Shown here: one piece after another, positions 35,628 through 43,793 of the stretch
Position numbering within the stretch: the stretch's first letter is position 1
How the letters are laid out: every line of letters starts with the position of its first letter
NCBI GenBank assembly: GCA_037443205.1
Contig: JBBIOU010000025.1
Location: forward strand, 1 to 51,324
Direction: 5' to 3'
Source: JBBIOU01 sp037443205
GTDB lineage: Bacteria > Bacteroidota > Bacteroidia > Flavobacteriales_D > UBA2798
Length of the DNA: 51,324 nucleotides
Translations under genes and position numbers: made by a program
Notes under the pieces: generated by a model
Database searches by the model: none
What the model saw: the letters and a program-made list of their open reading frames with translations, nothing else
Told to the model about the DNA's origin: nothing

Positions 35628-37718
35628 ATGAATTTTTTTTTTCGTACGTGTTTGTTGCTTGTAGCTTACCAAGCTAATGCACAAACAACCAATCTAACAC
35701 CATTTTGTGGTACTGACGAACTTAGAATAAAAACATTACAAGAAAATCCGCAATATCTAAACGGAGCTAAAAATTCACATCACAGGTTAGAAGAATTTAC
35801 AAATACATTTACACAAAATTATCAAAGCCATCGCGGAACTTTGTACATCATACCCGTTGTATTTCACATCATACACAACTATGGTATAGAAAACATAAGC
35901 GATGCCCAGGTTTTGGATGCCATCGAAGTTACCAACCGCAACATGCGCAAGCTAAATCCCGATACTGTGGATATTATACCTGCCTTTAAATCTATTGCTG
36001 CCGATTGTCAAATAGAATTACGTTTGGCGCAAAAAGACCCAAACGGCAATTGTACCAGCGGCATTAATCGTATAGCCTCTCCTTTAACATATATAGGCGA
36101 CCATTCGGTAAAACAACTCATTCAGTGGGACCCTTCAAAATATCTAAATGTTTATGTATGTGCAGATGCTGCCGGTATTGCCGGGCACGCCATTTTTCCA
36201 AGCGATGCTGATACTATTCCGCAATGGGACGGAATAGTTATCAGGCATGACTATCTCGGAAGCATCGGAACTTCCACTCCTTTCAAATCAATCGTTCTGA
36301 CGCATGAATTAGGGCATTATCTTAATTTGCAACACATCTGGGGAGGTAATAATGTTCCCGGATATTATTATTTACCTGTAGCTCAAAGCGGCAATTGCTA
36401 CTATGATGACGGAGTGGCTGATACACCCAACACCATTGGATGGCAAACCTGTAACTTAAATGGTGCCAGTTGTGGTAATATTGTAGATAATGTGCAAAAT
36501 TTTATGGACTATGCTTATTGCCCCAGAATGTTCACCGAAGGACAAAAAATAAGAATGCACGCTGCATTAAATGCACCTGTGGGCAACAGAAACAATCTGT
36601 GGCAACCCGCTAATTTAGCAGCAACCGGAACTGACGGAAACAATTCTTTATGCGCTGCAGCCATAACAGCCAACCGAAATGTTATCTGTGCAGGGCAAAG
36701 CATTACATTTACCGATGTTTCCTATCATGGCATAACTGCGCGTAACTGGACTTTTATCGGTGGAAATCCTGCAAACGCTAACACTCCAAATGTAACCGTA
36801 ACCTACAACACACCAGGCATATATGCTGTTCAGCTTGAAGTAACTAACGGTATTGATACCCTCACTGTTATTGAAAATAACTACATCACCGTACTTGCTG
36901 ATGCACAAACTATTTTACCAATCATCGAGAGTTTTGAAAACACAACAAGTTTACCCAATGCTTACTGGATGATAAATAATTTTCATAATGATCAAACATT
37001 TACTGTTACAGGCACAACATCATATACCGGTAATAAATGTATTAGCATTGATAATTATAATTGTACAACCACTGCCGCTACAGACGAGCTCATAAGTGCC
37101 ACCTATGATTACAGTAATCAACCTGCAAGCACAACTATAGATTTTAAATACGCTTTTACCTTTAAAGATACAATCAATACAACCGACAGATTAAGAGTAT
37201 TTATCAGCGGTGATTGCGGACAAACCTGGGTACTTAAAAAAAACATGACGGGTAATGTTTTAAAAACTGCTAACTACACCAATCAACCCTTTGTACCCCA
37301 AAACCAATCGCAATGGAAATCGACAACTATCACAGGTATTAATGGCTCCTTGCTATCGGATAAATTTAGAATAAAATTTATCTTTGAAGCAGGTGGCGGC
37401 AATAATTTTTACCTGGATGATATTAATTTCGGCAATGCTACTTATTTAGATGAATGGAATGAGTTTAATGAAAGCATTACCCTGTCTCCTAATCCTTTTA
37501 CAGACGAAATATTTTTTGAACTAAATACTGCCTACAGTGGTATTTTAGCCGTTATCATTACCGATATAAACGGCAAAGTAATTTGGAGCGGCAATTATAA
37601 TTCACCTCATCCGGGCGAAAAACAAAAAATATCCCTTCATAATTTAGCACAAGGAATGTATTATGTAAATTTATTTCATCAGCACAAAAGCGTTACCCGA
37701 AAAATAATTAAGCTATAA
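35628..37718 (+). CDS. T9SS-secreted M43 zinc metalloprotease with PKD domain
   Basis: A 696-residue secreted protease of the pappalysin/cytophagalysin family (M43). Signal peptide about 1-18 (ANAQ). The catalytic domain (about 70-310) has HELGHYLNLQH (His226, Glu227, His230, His236) and the Met-turn NFMDYA (Met293). A PKD-like domain follows (about 350-425), then a jelly-roll-like region with paired Cys (about 430-610). The C-terminus (LSPNPFTDEIFFEL...GMYYVNLFHQHKSVTRKIIKL) is the type A sorting signal of the type IX system, so the enzyme should be released or anchored at the surface. Substrate unknown; relatives cut gelatin or other proteins. It begins 51 nt after pyrG. Confidence 0.92.
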   Translation: MNFFFRTCLLLVAYQANAQTTNLTPFCGTDELRIKTLQENPQYLNGAKNSHHRLEEFTNTFTQNYQSHRGTLYIIPVVFHIIHNYGIENISDAQVLDAIEVTNRNMRKLNPDTVDIIPAFKSIAADCQIELRLAQKDPNGNCTSGINRIASPLTYIGDHSVKQLIQWDPSKYLNVYVCADAAGIAGHAIFPSDADTIPQWDGIVIRHDYLGSIGTSTPFKSIVLTHELGHYLNLQHIWGGNNVPGYYYLPVAQSGNCYYDDGVADTPNTIGWQTCNLNGASCGNIVDNVQNFMDYAYCPRMFTEGQKIRMHAALNAPVGNRNNLWQPANLAATGTDGNNSLCAAAITANRNVICAGQSITFTDVSYHGITARNWTFIGGNPANANTPNVTVTYNTPGIYAVQLEVTNGIDTLTVIENNYITVLADAQTILPIIESFENTTSLPNAYWMINNFHNDQTFTVTGTTSYTGNKCISIDNYNCTTTAATDELISATYDYSNQPASTTIDFKYAFTFKDTINTTDRLRVFISGDCGQTWVLKKNMTGNVLKTANYTNQPFVPQNQSQWKSTTITGINGSLLSDKFRIKFIFEAGGGNNFYLDDINFGNATYLDEWNEFNESITLSPNPFTDEIFFELNTAYSGILAVIITDINGKVIWSGNYNSPHPGEKQKISLHNLAQGMYYVNLFHQHKSVTRKIIKL

Positions 37719-37753
37719 ATGTGCAACACTTTTCATAATTTAATTTTAGCCAG

Positions 37754-39022
37754 GTGAGCAGTAAAATAAAAAAGGGCGATAAAAAAATTATCAACGCATG
37801 GGTATTTTACGATTGGGCAAATTCAGTTTATCCGTTGGTAATTACAAGCACGCTTTTTCCTATATACTACGAAAAAGTAACACCCCTTGAAGTAGAAATA
37901 TTAGGACGAACATTTGTAAATACTGAATTATACAGCTATGTGGGAGCACTCAGCTTTTTGCTGGTGGCCATATTTTCGCCTTTGCTTTCGGGTATAGCAG
38001 ATTACAGCGGCAGTAAAAAAAGATTTTTGCAATTTTTTTGTTATTTAGGCTCCATAGCCTGTATGGGGCTATATTGGTTTAATGCCGAGTATTTAACTTT
38101 CAGCTTATTCATATTTTTATTAGCTTCAATAGGTTATTGGAGCAGTTTGGTATTTTACAATGCATACCTGCCCGAAATAGCCGAACCCGATGAACAAAAC
38201 AATGTAAGTGCACGGGGATTTGCCATGGGATATTTAGGCAGCAGTATATTGCTAATACTCATTTTAGTAGCTATAATGAAATTTGAAATGCCGGCAAAAT
38301 TTGGTTTTTTATTGACCGGCTTTTGGTGGATAACTTTCAGTCAATATACTTATATAATTATTCCCAGTAACCTGTTTAATAAAAAACCAACCGGCAAAAG
38401 ATACATACTAAGCGGATACCGGGAAATAAACAAAGTATGGAACGAGCTAAAAACACAATCGGTGCTTAAAAGATTTCTTATTGCCTTTTTCTTTTTCAGT
38501 ATGGGTGTACAAACCGTATTATTTATGGCTGCGCTATTTGCAACACAGGAAATAAAAAACCTACCGGAAGGAGGTTTAATAATAGTTATACTCATTATAC
38601 AATTTGTGGCTATTATCGGAGCTTATTTGTTTTCGTGGTTAGGTAAAAAAACAAATAACATTTTATCCTTAAATGCCGCTATCTTAATTTGGATTGTTTG
38701 TTGTGTATCGGCCTATAAAATTGAAAATGCCCTGCCATTTTATTTTTTAGCCGCTGGGGTTGGCTTGGTAATGGGAGGAATTCAATCCCTATCTCGCTCT
38801 ACTTATTCGCAATTACTCCCCGAAACACAAGATCATGCCTCGTATTTTAGTTTTTATGATGCCACCGAAAAAATTGCCTATGTTGTAGGCACCTTCTCAT
38901 TTGGATATATTAATGGTATTACCGGTAGCATGAGAGATTCGATATTAGCGCTGATTAGTTTCTTTATAACAGGATTTATACTTCTTGCTTTTATAAAAAG
39001 AAAATCGGAAAAATTACAATAA
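37754..39022 (+). CDS. MFS transporter, UMF1 (Atg22-like) family
   Basis: A 422-residue permease with about twelve hydrophobic helices. The start INAWVFYDWANSVYPLVITSTLFPIYY is the hallmark of the UMF1/Atg22-like branch of the major facilitator superfamily; GIADYSGSKKRFL is the loop between helices 2 and 3, and GGIQSLSRSTYSQLLPE the matching C-terminal segment. Yeast Atg22 exports amino acids from the vacuole; bacterial substrates are not established. The start is GTG 37754. It follows the protease gene by 35 nt. Confidence 0.88.
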   Translation: MSSKIKKGDKKIINAWVFYDWANSVYPLVITSTLFPIYYEKVTPLEVEILGRTFVNTELYSYVGALSFLLVAIFSPLLSGIADYSGSKKRFLQFFCYLGSIACMGLYWFNAEYLTFSLFIFLLASIGYWSSLVFYNAYLPEIAEPDEQNNVSARGFAMGYLGSSILLILILVAIMKFEMPAKFGFLLTGFWWITFSQYTYIIIPSNLFNKKPTGKRYILSGYREINKVWNELKTQSVLKRFLIAFFFFSMGVQTVLFMAALFATQEIKNLPEGGLIIVILIIQFVAIIGAYLFSWLGKKTNNILSLNAAILIWIVCCVSAYKIENALPFYFLAAGVGLVMGGIQSLSRSTYSQLLPETQDHASYFSFYDATEKIAYVVGTFSFGYINGITGSMRDSILALISFFITGFILLAFIKRKSEKLQ

Positions 39023-39174
39023 TATTGACCAATAAGCATTTGCATACAAAACTCTTACTGATAGCACATAGCCAATGCGGGTTGGAAATTACCGTTTACG
39101 GCCAAAACTAACCTATCCTATTAAACAGGACTAACGCCTAACAAGTAATTTAATTATTTTTTACTTTTACGCTT

Positions 39175-39570
39175 ATGATGAAAACCATATCAAAAGTTTC
39201 GCACGGAGTAAAAATTTGCGTACAAACGCAATACGAAGATGATTACTCGAACCCTGCCAATAAACACTATCTTTTTTCATACAGCATAACTATTCACAAT
39301 CTAAACCCTTTCGATATACAATTGCTGCATAGACACTGGATTATTAAAGACTCGTTGGCCAACACCCGCGAAGTAAGCGGAGCAGGTGTGGTTGGCAAAC
39401 AACCGGTGCTGCAGCCTGATGAGAGGTACGAATACGAATCGTCCTGTTACTTACAAAGCGATGTGGGCTTAATGCATGGTGAATATATATTTAAAAATTT
39501 ATCCGACAACAGCCTATTTAAAGTCTCCATTCCTGAATTTATATTGATTATACCCTACAAACTAAACTAA
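39175..39570 (+). CDS. apaG: ApaG-domain protein
   Basis: A 131-residue single ApaG domain (fibronectin-III-like fold). Signature segments are YSNPANKHYLFSYSITIHN, LLHRHWIIKDS, EVSGAGVVGKQPVLQPDERYEYES and MHGEYIF. ApaG is annotated as a Co2+/Mg2+ efflux protein from a Salmonella phenotype, but its molecular role is not settled. It has an ATGATG start; the first is taken. TACTTTTA, one base off TAnnTTTG, lies shortly before it. The cupin gene follows after 6 nt. Confidence 0.92.
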   Translation: MMKTISKVSHGVKICVQTQYEDDYSNPANKHYLFSYSITIHNLNPFDIQLLHRHWIIKDSLANTREVSGAGVVGKQPVLQPDERYEYESSCYLQSDVGLMHGEYIFKNLSDNSLFKVSIPEFILIIPYKLN

Positions 39571-39576
39571 CACTGT

Positions 39577-39981
39577 ATGCTTAAATTACTGGCATTTTTA
39601 GCAGCACTTTATATAACCGGTGATTGTGCTGCCCAATCATTAATTAGCGCCACCGAAATTAATCCAACAAAAGAATATGATAATGTATATGTAGAAAGAA
39701 TTGCAGGAGACTCATTAGTAAGTACCTTTATTATATGGATAAAAGAAAATGTACCCATGCATAAACACCAATACCACAGCGAAAATGTAATAGTAATTGA
39801 AGGTACAGCCATTATGACGCTGGGCGATAAACAACAGGAAATTAAAGCCGGTGACATCATTTTTATACCGGCAAATACCTGGCACGATGTAAGAGTAACT
39901 TCTGAAACACCCCTGAAAGTAGTGTCGGTAAAATCGCCCTATGACGATGGCAAAGATGTAATTATATATAAAAAACAATAA
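39577..39981 (+). CDS. Secreted cupin-domain protein
   Basis: A 134-residue single-domain cupin behind a signal peptide (about 1-19, GDCAAQ). Metal ligands of cupin motif 1 are visible in MHKHQYHSENVIVIEGTA and those of motif 2 in GDIIFIPANTWHDV (the closing His). Small periplasmic cupins of this kind have no assigned substrate. It is next to apaG, 6 nt apart, so the two are probably co-transcribed. Confidence 0.85.
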   Translation: MLKLLAFLAALYITGDCAAQSLISATEINPTKEYDNVYVERIAGDSLVSTFIIWIKENVPMHKHQYHSENVIVIEGTAIMTLGDKQQEIKAGDIIFIPANTWHDVRVTSETPLKVVSVKSPYDDGKDVIIYKKQ

Positions 39982-40091
39982 ATGCAGCGCTTTAAGGCTC
40001 TGTAACACCCGAAAACAAAGGGATTCAGCGAAGGCTTTTCAACAAAACACACGATTTATCAACATTGCGTGATTTTTTCTGCCTACAACTC

Positions 40092-40121
40092 TTGACTGTA
40101 TACTAATGCGTTATATATTTG
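40092..40121 (+). promoter_or_regulatory. Promoter of the HU gene (TTG-N19-TATATTTG)
   Basis: TTG at 40092-40094 and TATATTTG at 40114-40121 are 19 nt apart, a full Bacteroidota promoter match. The leader to ATG 40167 would be about 40 nt, longer than for most genes here. Confidence 0.65.
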
Positions 40122-40166
40122 CTTCAACAAACAACAAACCAAAGTTTAACCCTTAATTTAATTAAC

Positions 40167-40439
40167 ATGAACAAAGCAGAATTAATTGATGCTATTGCAG
40201 CTGATGCAGGATTGTCAAAAGCTGATGCAAAAAGAGCGCTGGATGGTTTCATCACAGCTACTACTAAAGCCCTTAAAAAAGGTGACAGCGTAGCCCTTGT
40301 TGGTTTCGGATCATTTAAAGTAGCAAAACGTGCTGCTCGCAAAGGCCGTAACCCACAAACCGGTAAAGAAATTAAAATCGCTGCTAAAAAAGTAGTGAAA
40401 TTTAAAGCCGGTGCTGAGCTTGCCGGAAAGGTAAACTAA
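40167..40439 (+). CDS. HU family DNA-binding protein
   Basis: A 90-residue histone-like HU protein of standard length. It has MNKAELIDAIAADAGLSKADAKRALDGF at the dimer core and VGFGSFKVAKRAARKGRNPQTGKEIKIAAKKVVKFKAG, with the RNPQTGKEI turn at the tip of the DNA-binding arm. HU bends and compacts DNA as a dimer. I use ATG 40167; the frame extends to a TTG at 40119, but that lies inside the promoter box. A strong terminator follows, so this is a single-gene unit. Confidence 0.96.
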   Translation: MNKAELIDAIAADAGLSKADAKRALDGFITATTKALKKGDSVALVGFGSFKVAKRAARKGRNPQTGKEIKIAAKKVVKFKAGAELAGKVN

Positions 40440-40457
40440 TCAGCCTAAAATATGCAA

Positions 40458-40485
40458 AAATGCCTCGCTGTGAAGCGAGGCATTT
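40458..40485 (+). terminator. Intrinsic terminator of the HU gene
   Basis: AAATGCCTCGCT (40458-40469) and AGCGAGGCATTT (40474-40485) form a perfect 12-bp stem with a GTGA loop, 19 nt after the HU stop, followed by a T-rich stretch (GTATTTTATAT). It is the strongest hairpin in the window. The remaining 200 bp up to 40692 hold no credible gene. Confidence 0.88.
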
Positions 40486-40692
40486 GTATTTTATATAGGC
40501 ACTTGATGCAAAAATGCTACAAACCATATCATTTCAAAATCATAAATTCATTTATAAAATCTTCCGGAACATAATTTAAATTAAATCCGGTTTAGTTTTT
40601 AAAAATAATGAAATCAGATTTGCAAACATTAAAAAAACGTAATCCGGAATTTATAAAGCATATTATTTTTTTTTGTTATTTCAAACCCACAA

Positions 40693-42396
40693 ATGTCGGC
40701 AAACAATATACTTATAATAGATGATAACCTGCGGCAAAGAAAAGAGCTGGAAAAATCTCTGCAAAATATACCATTAAATATTTTGCGTACCGATACTATT
40801 GGTAAAGCACTTGATATTTTAAGATACAGTAATATTTCGGTGATAATATTAAGCAGTCGGTTAAAAAATCTGAATATAGAAAAATTTATAGCCGACATTA
40901 ATCATATAGCACAATCTGAATATACCCACGTATTATTATTGATGCCGGAGAAAGTAAAACAAGCCGAAATTATTGATGCCTATAAAAAAGGTGTTGCCGA
41001 TTATATAACACAACCCATACAACCCGAAATAGTTAAATCCATGGTAATGACTTTTTGCAAATTGTATCATAAAAGCAAAAAGGTTAGAGAATTATTATTA
41101 AATATTTTACCTCGCGAAATTGCTGATGAAATAGAATATAAAGGAAAAGTAAAACCCAAGCGCTACGGATTAGCTACCATTTTATTTGCCGATTTTGTAT
41201 CATTTACACAACTCACCAAAGAATCAAGCCCCGTAGAATTAGTAAATAAACTAGATTGGTACTTTGCCCATTTTGACCGAATCATTACTAAATACCATCT
41301 GGAAAAAATAAAAACTATCGGAGATGCCTATATGTGCGTTGCAGGAGTTCCCGAAAAAAGAAAAGAAAATCCGGTTCTAGCTGCATTGGCAGCATTAGAA
41401 ATAAATAATTTTATACTGCGGCAGCAAAAAAAACTTCAAAAACACGGGCAAACACCCTGGCAATTAAGAATAGGATTACATACCGGACCACTGGTAGCAG
41501 GTGTAATAGGCAAAAAAAAATTTGCTTATGATGTGTGGGGCGATTCAGTAAATATTGCCAGCCGGGTGTGCACTGCCTGCGAACCTGATAAAATTAATAT
41601 TTCGGTGAATACTTATGAAAAAATAAAAGATTTTTTTGACTGCCAATATCGCGGTGAATTATCCGTAAAAAACATGAATGCTATCGGCATGTATTACCTT
41701 TCAAATATTAAAGCTGCATACTCCATCAACGGTAAAGGTAAACTTCCTAACAAAGAAATGAAAAGAGAATCAGGACTTATAGAAGTACAATACGAAAGAT
41801 TAAAAGAATATGTTCTGAACCGTTTAGAAAAGGAATTACCTGATAATTTACTCTATCATAGCCTGCACCACACCATAGATGTTATGAACGCAGTTGAACG
41901 CATCGGCAAAAAAGAAGCACTAAACGAAGAAGAACAATTATTATTAAACACCGCTGCGCTTTTGCATGATACCGGATACCTGTTTACTTACCATAAAAAT
42001 GAAGAACTGGCCATAAGAATCGCAAAAAAAATATTACCCGATTTTGGCTATACCCCAGCTCAAATAAGAATAATAGCAGGCATCATCAGAACAACTAAAA
42101 TCAGAAGTATTCCAAAAACTAAACTGCAGCAAATTATGAATGATGCCGATTATGATTACTTAGGGCGGAATGATTATTTTAAAATAGCCCGTAAATTGTT
42201 TGAAGAATTAAAACTACAAGATATAAACATAGATGCCAAACAATGGCTCATCATGCAAATTAAATTTATAAAAAAACACAAATACTATACTCAAACACAA
42301 ATAAACGAACGCAATATTACCAAACAAAAAAATTTACATATCTTAGAAAACAAACTACGTAACTTTAATAAAAAATTGAATTATGCAAAAAATTAA
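40693..42396 (+). CDS. Pseudo-receiver / class III adenylate cyclase / HD-domain fusion protein
   Basis: A 567-residue cytoplasmic signalling protein with three domains. Residues 1-125 have a response-regulator receiver fold: the acidic pair is there (IIDDN, Asp10-Asp11), but the phospho-acceptor Asp is Ser54 (VIILSSRL), the Thr is Met84 and the Lys is Gln107, so it should not be phosphorylated. Residues about 155-340 are a complete class III cyclase: metal Asp167 (FADFVSF) and Asp211 (IGDAY), the adenine-specifying KIKTIG and YDVWG (Asp280), and Asn287/Arg291 (VNIASR); the expected product is cAMP. Residues about 385-500 are an HD domain (HSLHH, LLHDTG, DADYD), which in relatives hydrolyses phosphodiesters or nucleotides. 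The stop overlaps the next gene by 14 nt. Confidence 0.87.
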   Translation: MSANNILIIDDNLRQRKELEKSLQNIPLNILRTDTIGKALDILRYSNISVIILSSRLKNLNIEKFIADINHIAQSEYTHVLLLMPEKVKQAEIIDAYKKGVADYITQPIQPEIVKSMVMTFCKLYHKSKKVRELLLNILPREIADEIEYKGKVKPKRYGLATILFADFVSFTQLTKESSPVELVNKLDWYFAHFDRIITKYHLEKIKTIGDAYMCVAGVPEKRKENPVLAALAALEINNFILRQQKKLQKHGQTPWQLRIGLHTGPLVAGVIGKKKFAYDVWGDSVNIASRVCTACEPDKINISVNTYEKIKDFFDCQYRGELSVKNMNAIGMYYLSNIKAAYSINGKGKLPNKEMKRESGLIEVQYERLKEYVLNRLEKELPDNLLYHSLHHTIDVMNAVERIGKKEALNEEEQLLLNTAALLHDTGYLFTYHKNEELAIRIAKKILPDFGYTPAQIRIIAGIIRTTKIRSIPKTKLQQIMNDADYDYLGRNDYFKIARKLFEELKLQDINIDAKQWLIMQIKFIKKHKYYTQTQINERNITKQKNLHILENKLRNFNKKLNYAKN

Positions 42397-43789
42397 GTTT
42401 GGCACCGATGGCTGGAGAGCAATAATTGCTAAAGATTTTACCACAGAAAACGTTACCCGCGTTGCAATTGCTACCGGAATTTGGGTAAAAGAACATTATA
42501 ACAAACCGTCTATCATAGTTGGTTACGACTGTCGTTTTGCGGGTAAACTTTTTGCCGAAACAGCTGCTAAAGTATTTGCATCGCAAGGAATAAAAGTATA
42601 TCTGGCGCAAAGTTTTGTTTCTACACCCATGGTTTCGCTCGCAACAAAACAATTAGGCGCCTCGCTGGGGGTAATTATAACTGCCAGTCATAACCCCCCC
42701 GAATATAACGGCTATAAGCTAAAAAGCGAACATGGAGGACCTCTCTTACCCGAAAAAGTTCAGGAGATAGAAAATCTTATTCCCCAACATCACTCTGTAA
42801 ATTTAGACAATCTCAGTCTTGATGAGCTTATAAAAGAAAACCTCATCGAAACCATTGATTTAGAATCTTTATACATAGAACACATCAAAAAAAATTTTGA
42901 TTTAAATGCCATCAAACAATCTAAGATTAAAATTGCCTACGATGCCATGTATGGGGCAGGTCAGAATGTAATGAAAAAACTTTTTCCGGAAGCGCTCTTG
43001 TTACATTGCGAATACAACCCATCCTTTATGGGACAGGCACCTGAACCTATCCATAAAAATCTACTCGAATTTTCTGAGGTAATAAAAAAACACGGCCAAA
43101 TTGATATTGCCATAGCAACTGATGGCGATGCAGATAGAATAGGATTATACAATAAAAGAGGTGAATTTATTGACTCACATCACATCATACTGCTACTGAT
43201 ACATTATTTATGTAAATACAAAAAACTAAAAGCAAAAGTAGTAACCGCATTTTCTACCACACCCCGAGTTAAAAAAATGTGCGATTATTATGGCTTAGAA
43301 TTAGAAGTAGTTAAAATAGGATTTAAATACATTGCAGGCATCATGGTAAAAGAAGATATCCTGCTGGGAGGTGAAGAATCAGGAGGTATTGCCATCAAAG
43401 GACATATCCCCGAGCGTGATGGTATATGGATGGGATTGGTGATAGCCGAATTTTTAGCAAAAAGCGGTAAAAATCTGGATGAACTAATAAAAGAAGTATA
43501 TGAAATTACCGGCAAATTTGCTTTTGAAAGAAACGACCTGCACCTGAAAGATGAACAAAAAAACGAAATAATAAAATATACAACACAAAATAAATACACC
43601 GCATTTGGTAAATATAAAATAGAACGAGTAGAAAATATAGATGGATATAAATATTATTTTGCCAATGATGAATGGGTGATGATACGTGCCTCAGGAACCG
43701 AGCCTGTATTAAGACTATACGCAGAATCTTCTGATGCAGATGGAGCAAGAAAGATTTTGGAAGAAACCCAAAAAACCATATTGGCATAA
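42383..43789 (+). CDS. Phosphoglucomutase/phosphomannomutase family protein
   Basis: A 468-residue alpha-D-phosphohexomutase that moves phosphate between C1 and C6 of hexoses. The four domains are marked by the active serine (TASHNPPEYNGYK, Ser102), the Mg site (DGDADRIG), the sugar-binding loop (GGEESGGI, which favours glucose/mannose) and the phosphate-binding end (RASGTEPVLRLYAE). At this length it could be phosphoglucomutase or phosphomannomutase; glucosamine mutase is less likely because the third loop is not of its type. It starts inside the end of the cyclase gene (14-nt overlap) and is followed after 4 nt by the phosphatase gene. Confidence 0.92.
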   Translation: MQKIKFGTDGWRAIIAKDFTTENVTRVAIATGIWVKEHYNKPSIIVGYDCRFAGKLFAETAAKVFASQGIKVYLAQSFVSTPMVSLATKQLGASLGVIITASHNPPEYNGYKLKSEHGGPLLPEKVQEIENLIPQHHSVNLDNLSLDELIKENLIETIDLESLYIEHIKKNFDLNAIKQSKIKIAYDAMYGAGQNVMKKLFPEALLLHCEYNPSFMGQAPEPIHKNLLEFSEVIKKHGQIDIAIATDGDADRIGLYNKRGEFIDSHHIILLLIHYLCKYKKLKAKVVTAFSTTPRVKKMCDYYGLELEVVKIGFKYIAGIMVKEDILLGGEESGGIAIKGHIPERDGIWMGLVIAEFLAKSGKNLDELIKEVYEITGKFAFERNDLHLKDEQKNEIIKYTTQNKYTAFGKYKIERVENIDGYKYYFANDEWVMIRASGTEPVLRLYAESSDADGARKILEETQKTILA

Positions 43790-43793
43790 ATTC

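Noticed and set aside
40119..40166. TTG start giving HU 16 extra residues
   Set aside because: The TTG is inside the promoter box TATATTTG, and HU proteins start at MNKAELI.
40608..40724. Possible 38-codon gene before the cyclase
   Set aside because: It overlaps the cyclase start, has low-complexity codons (AAA, TTT) and no recognisable domain.
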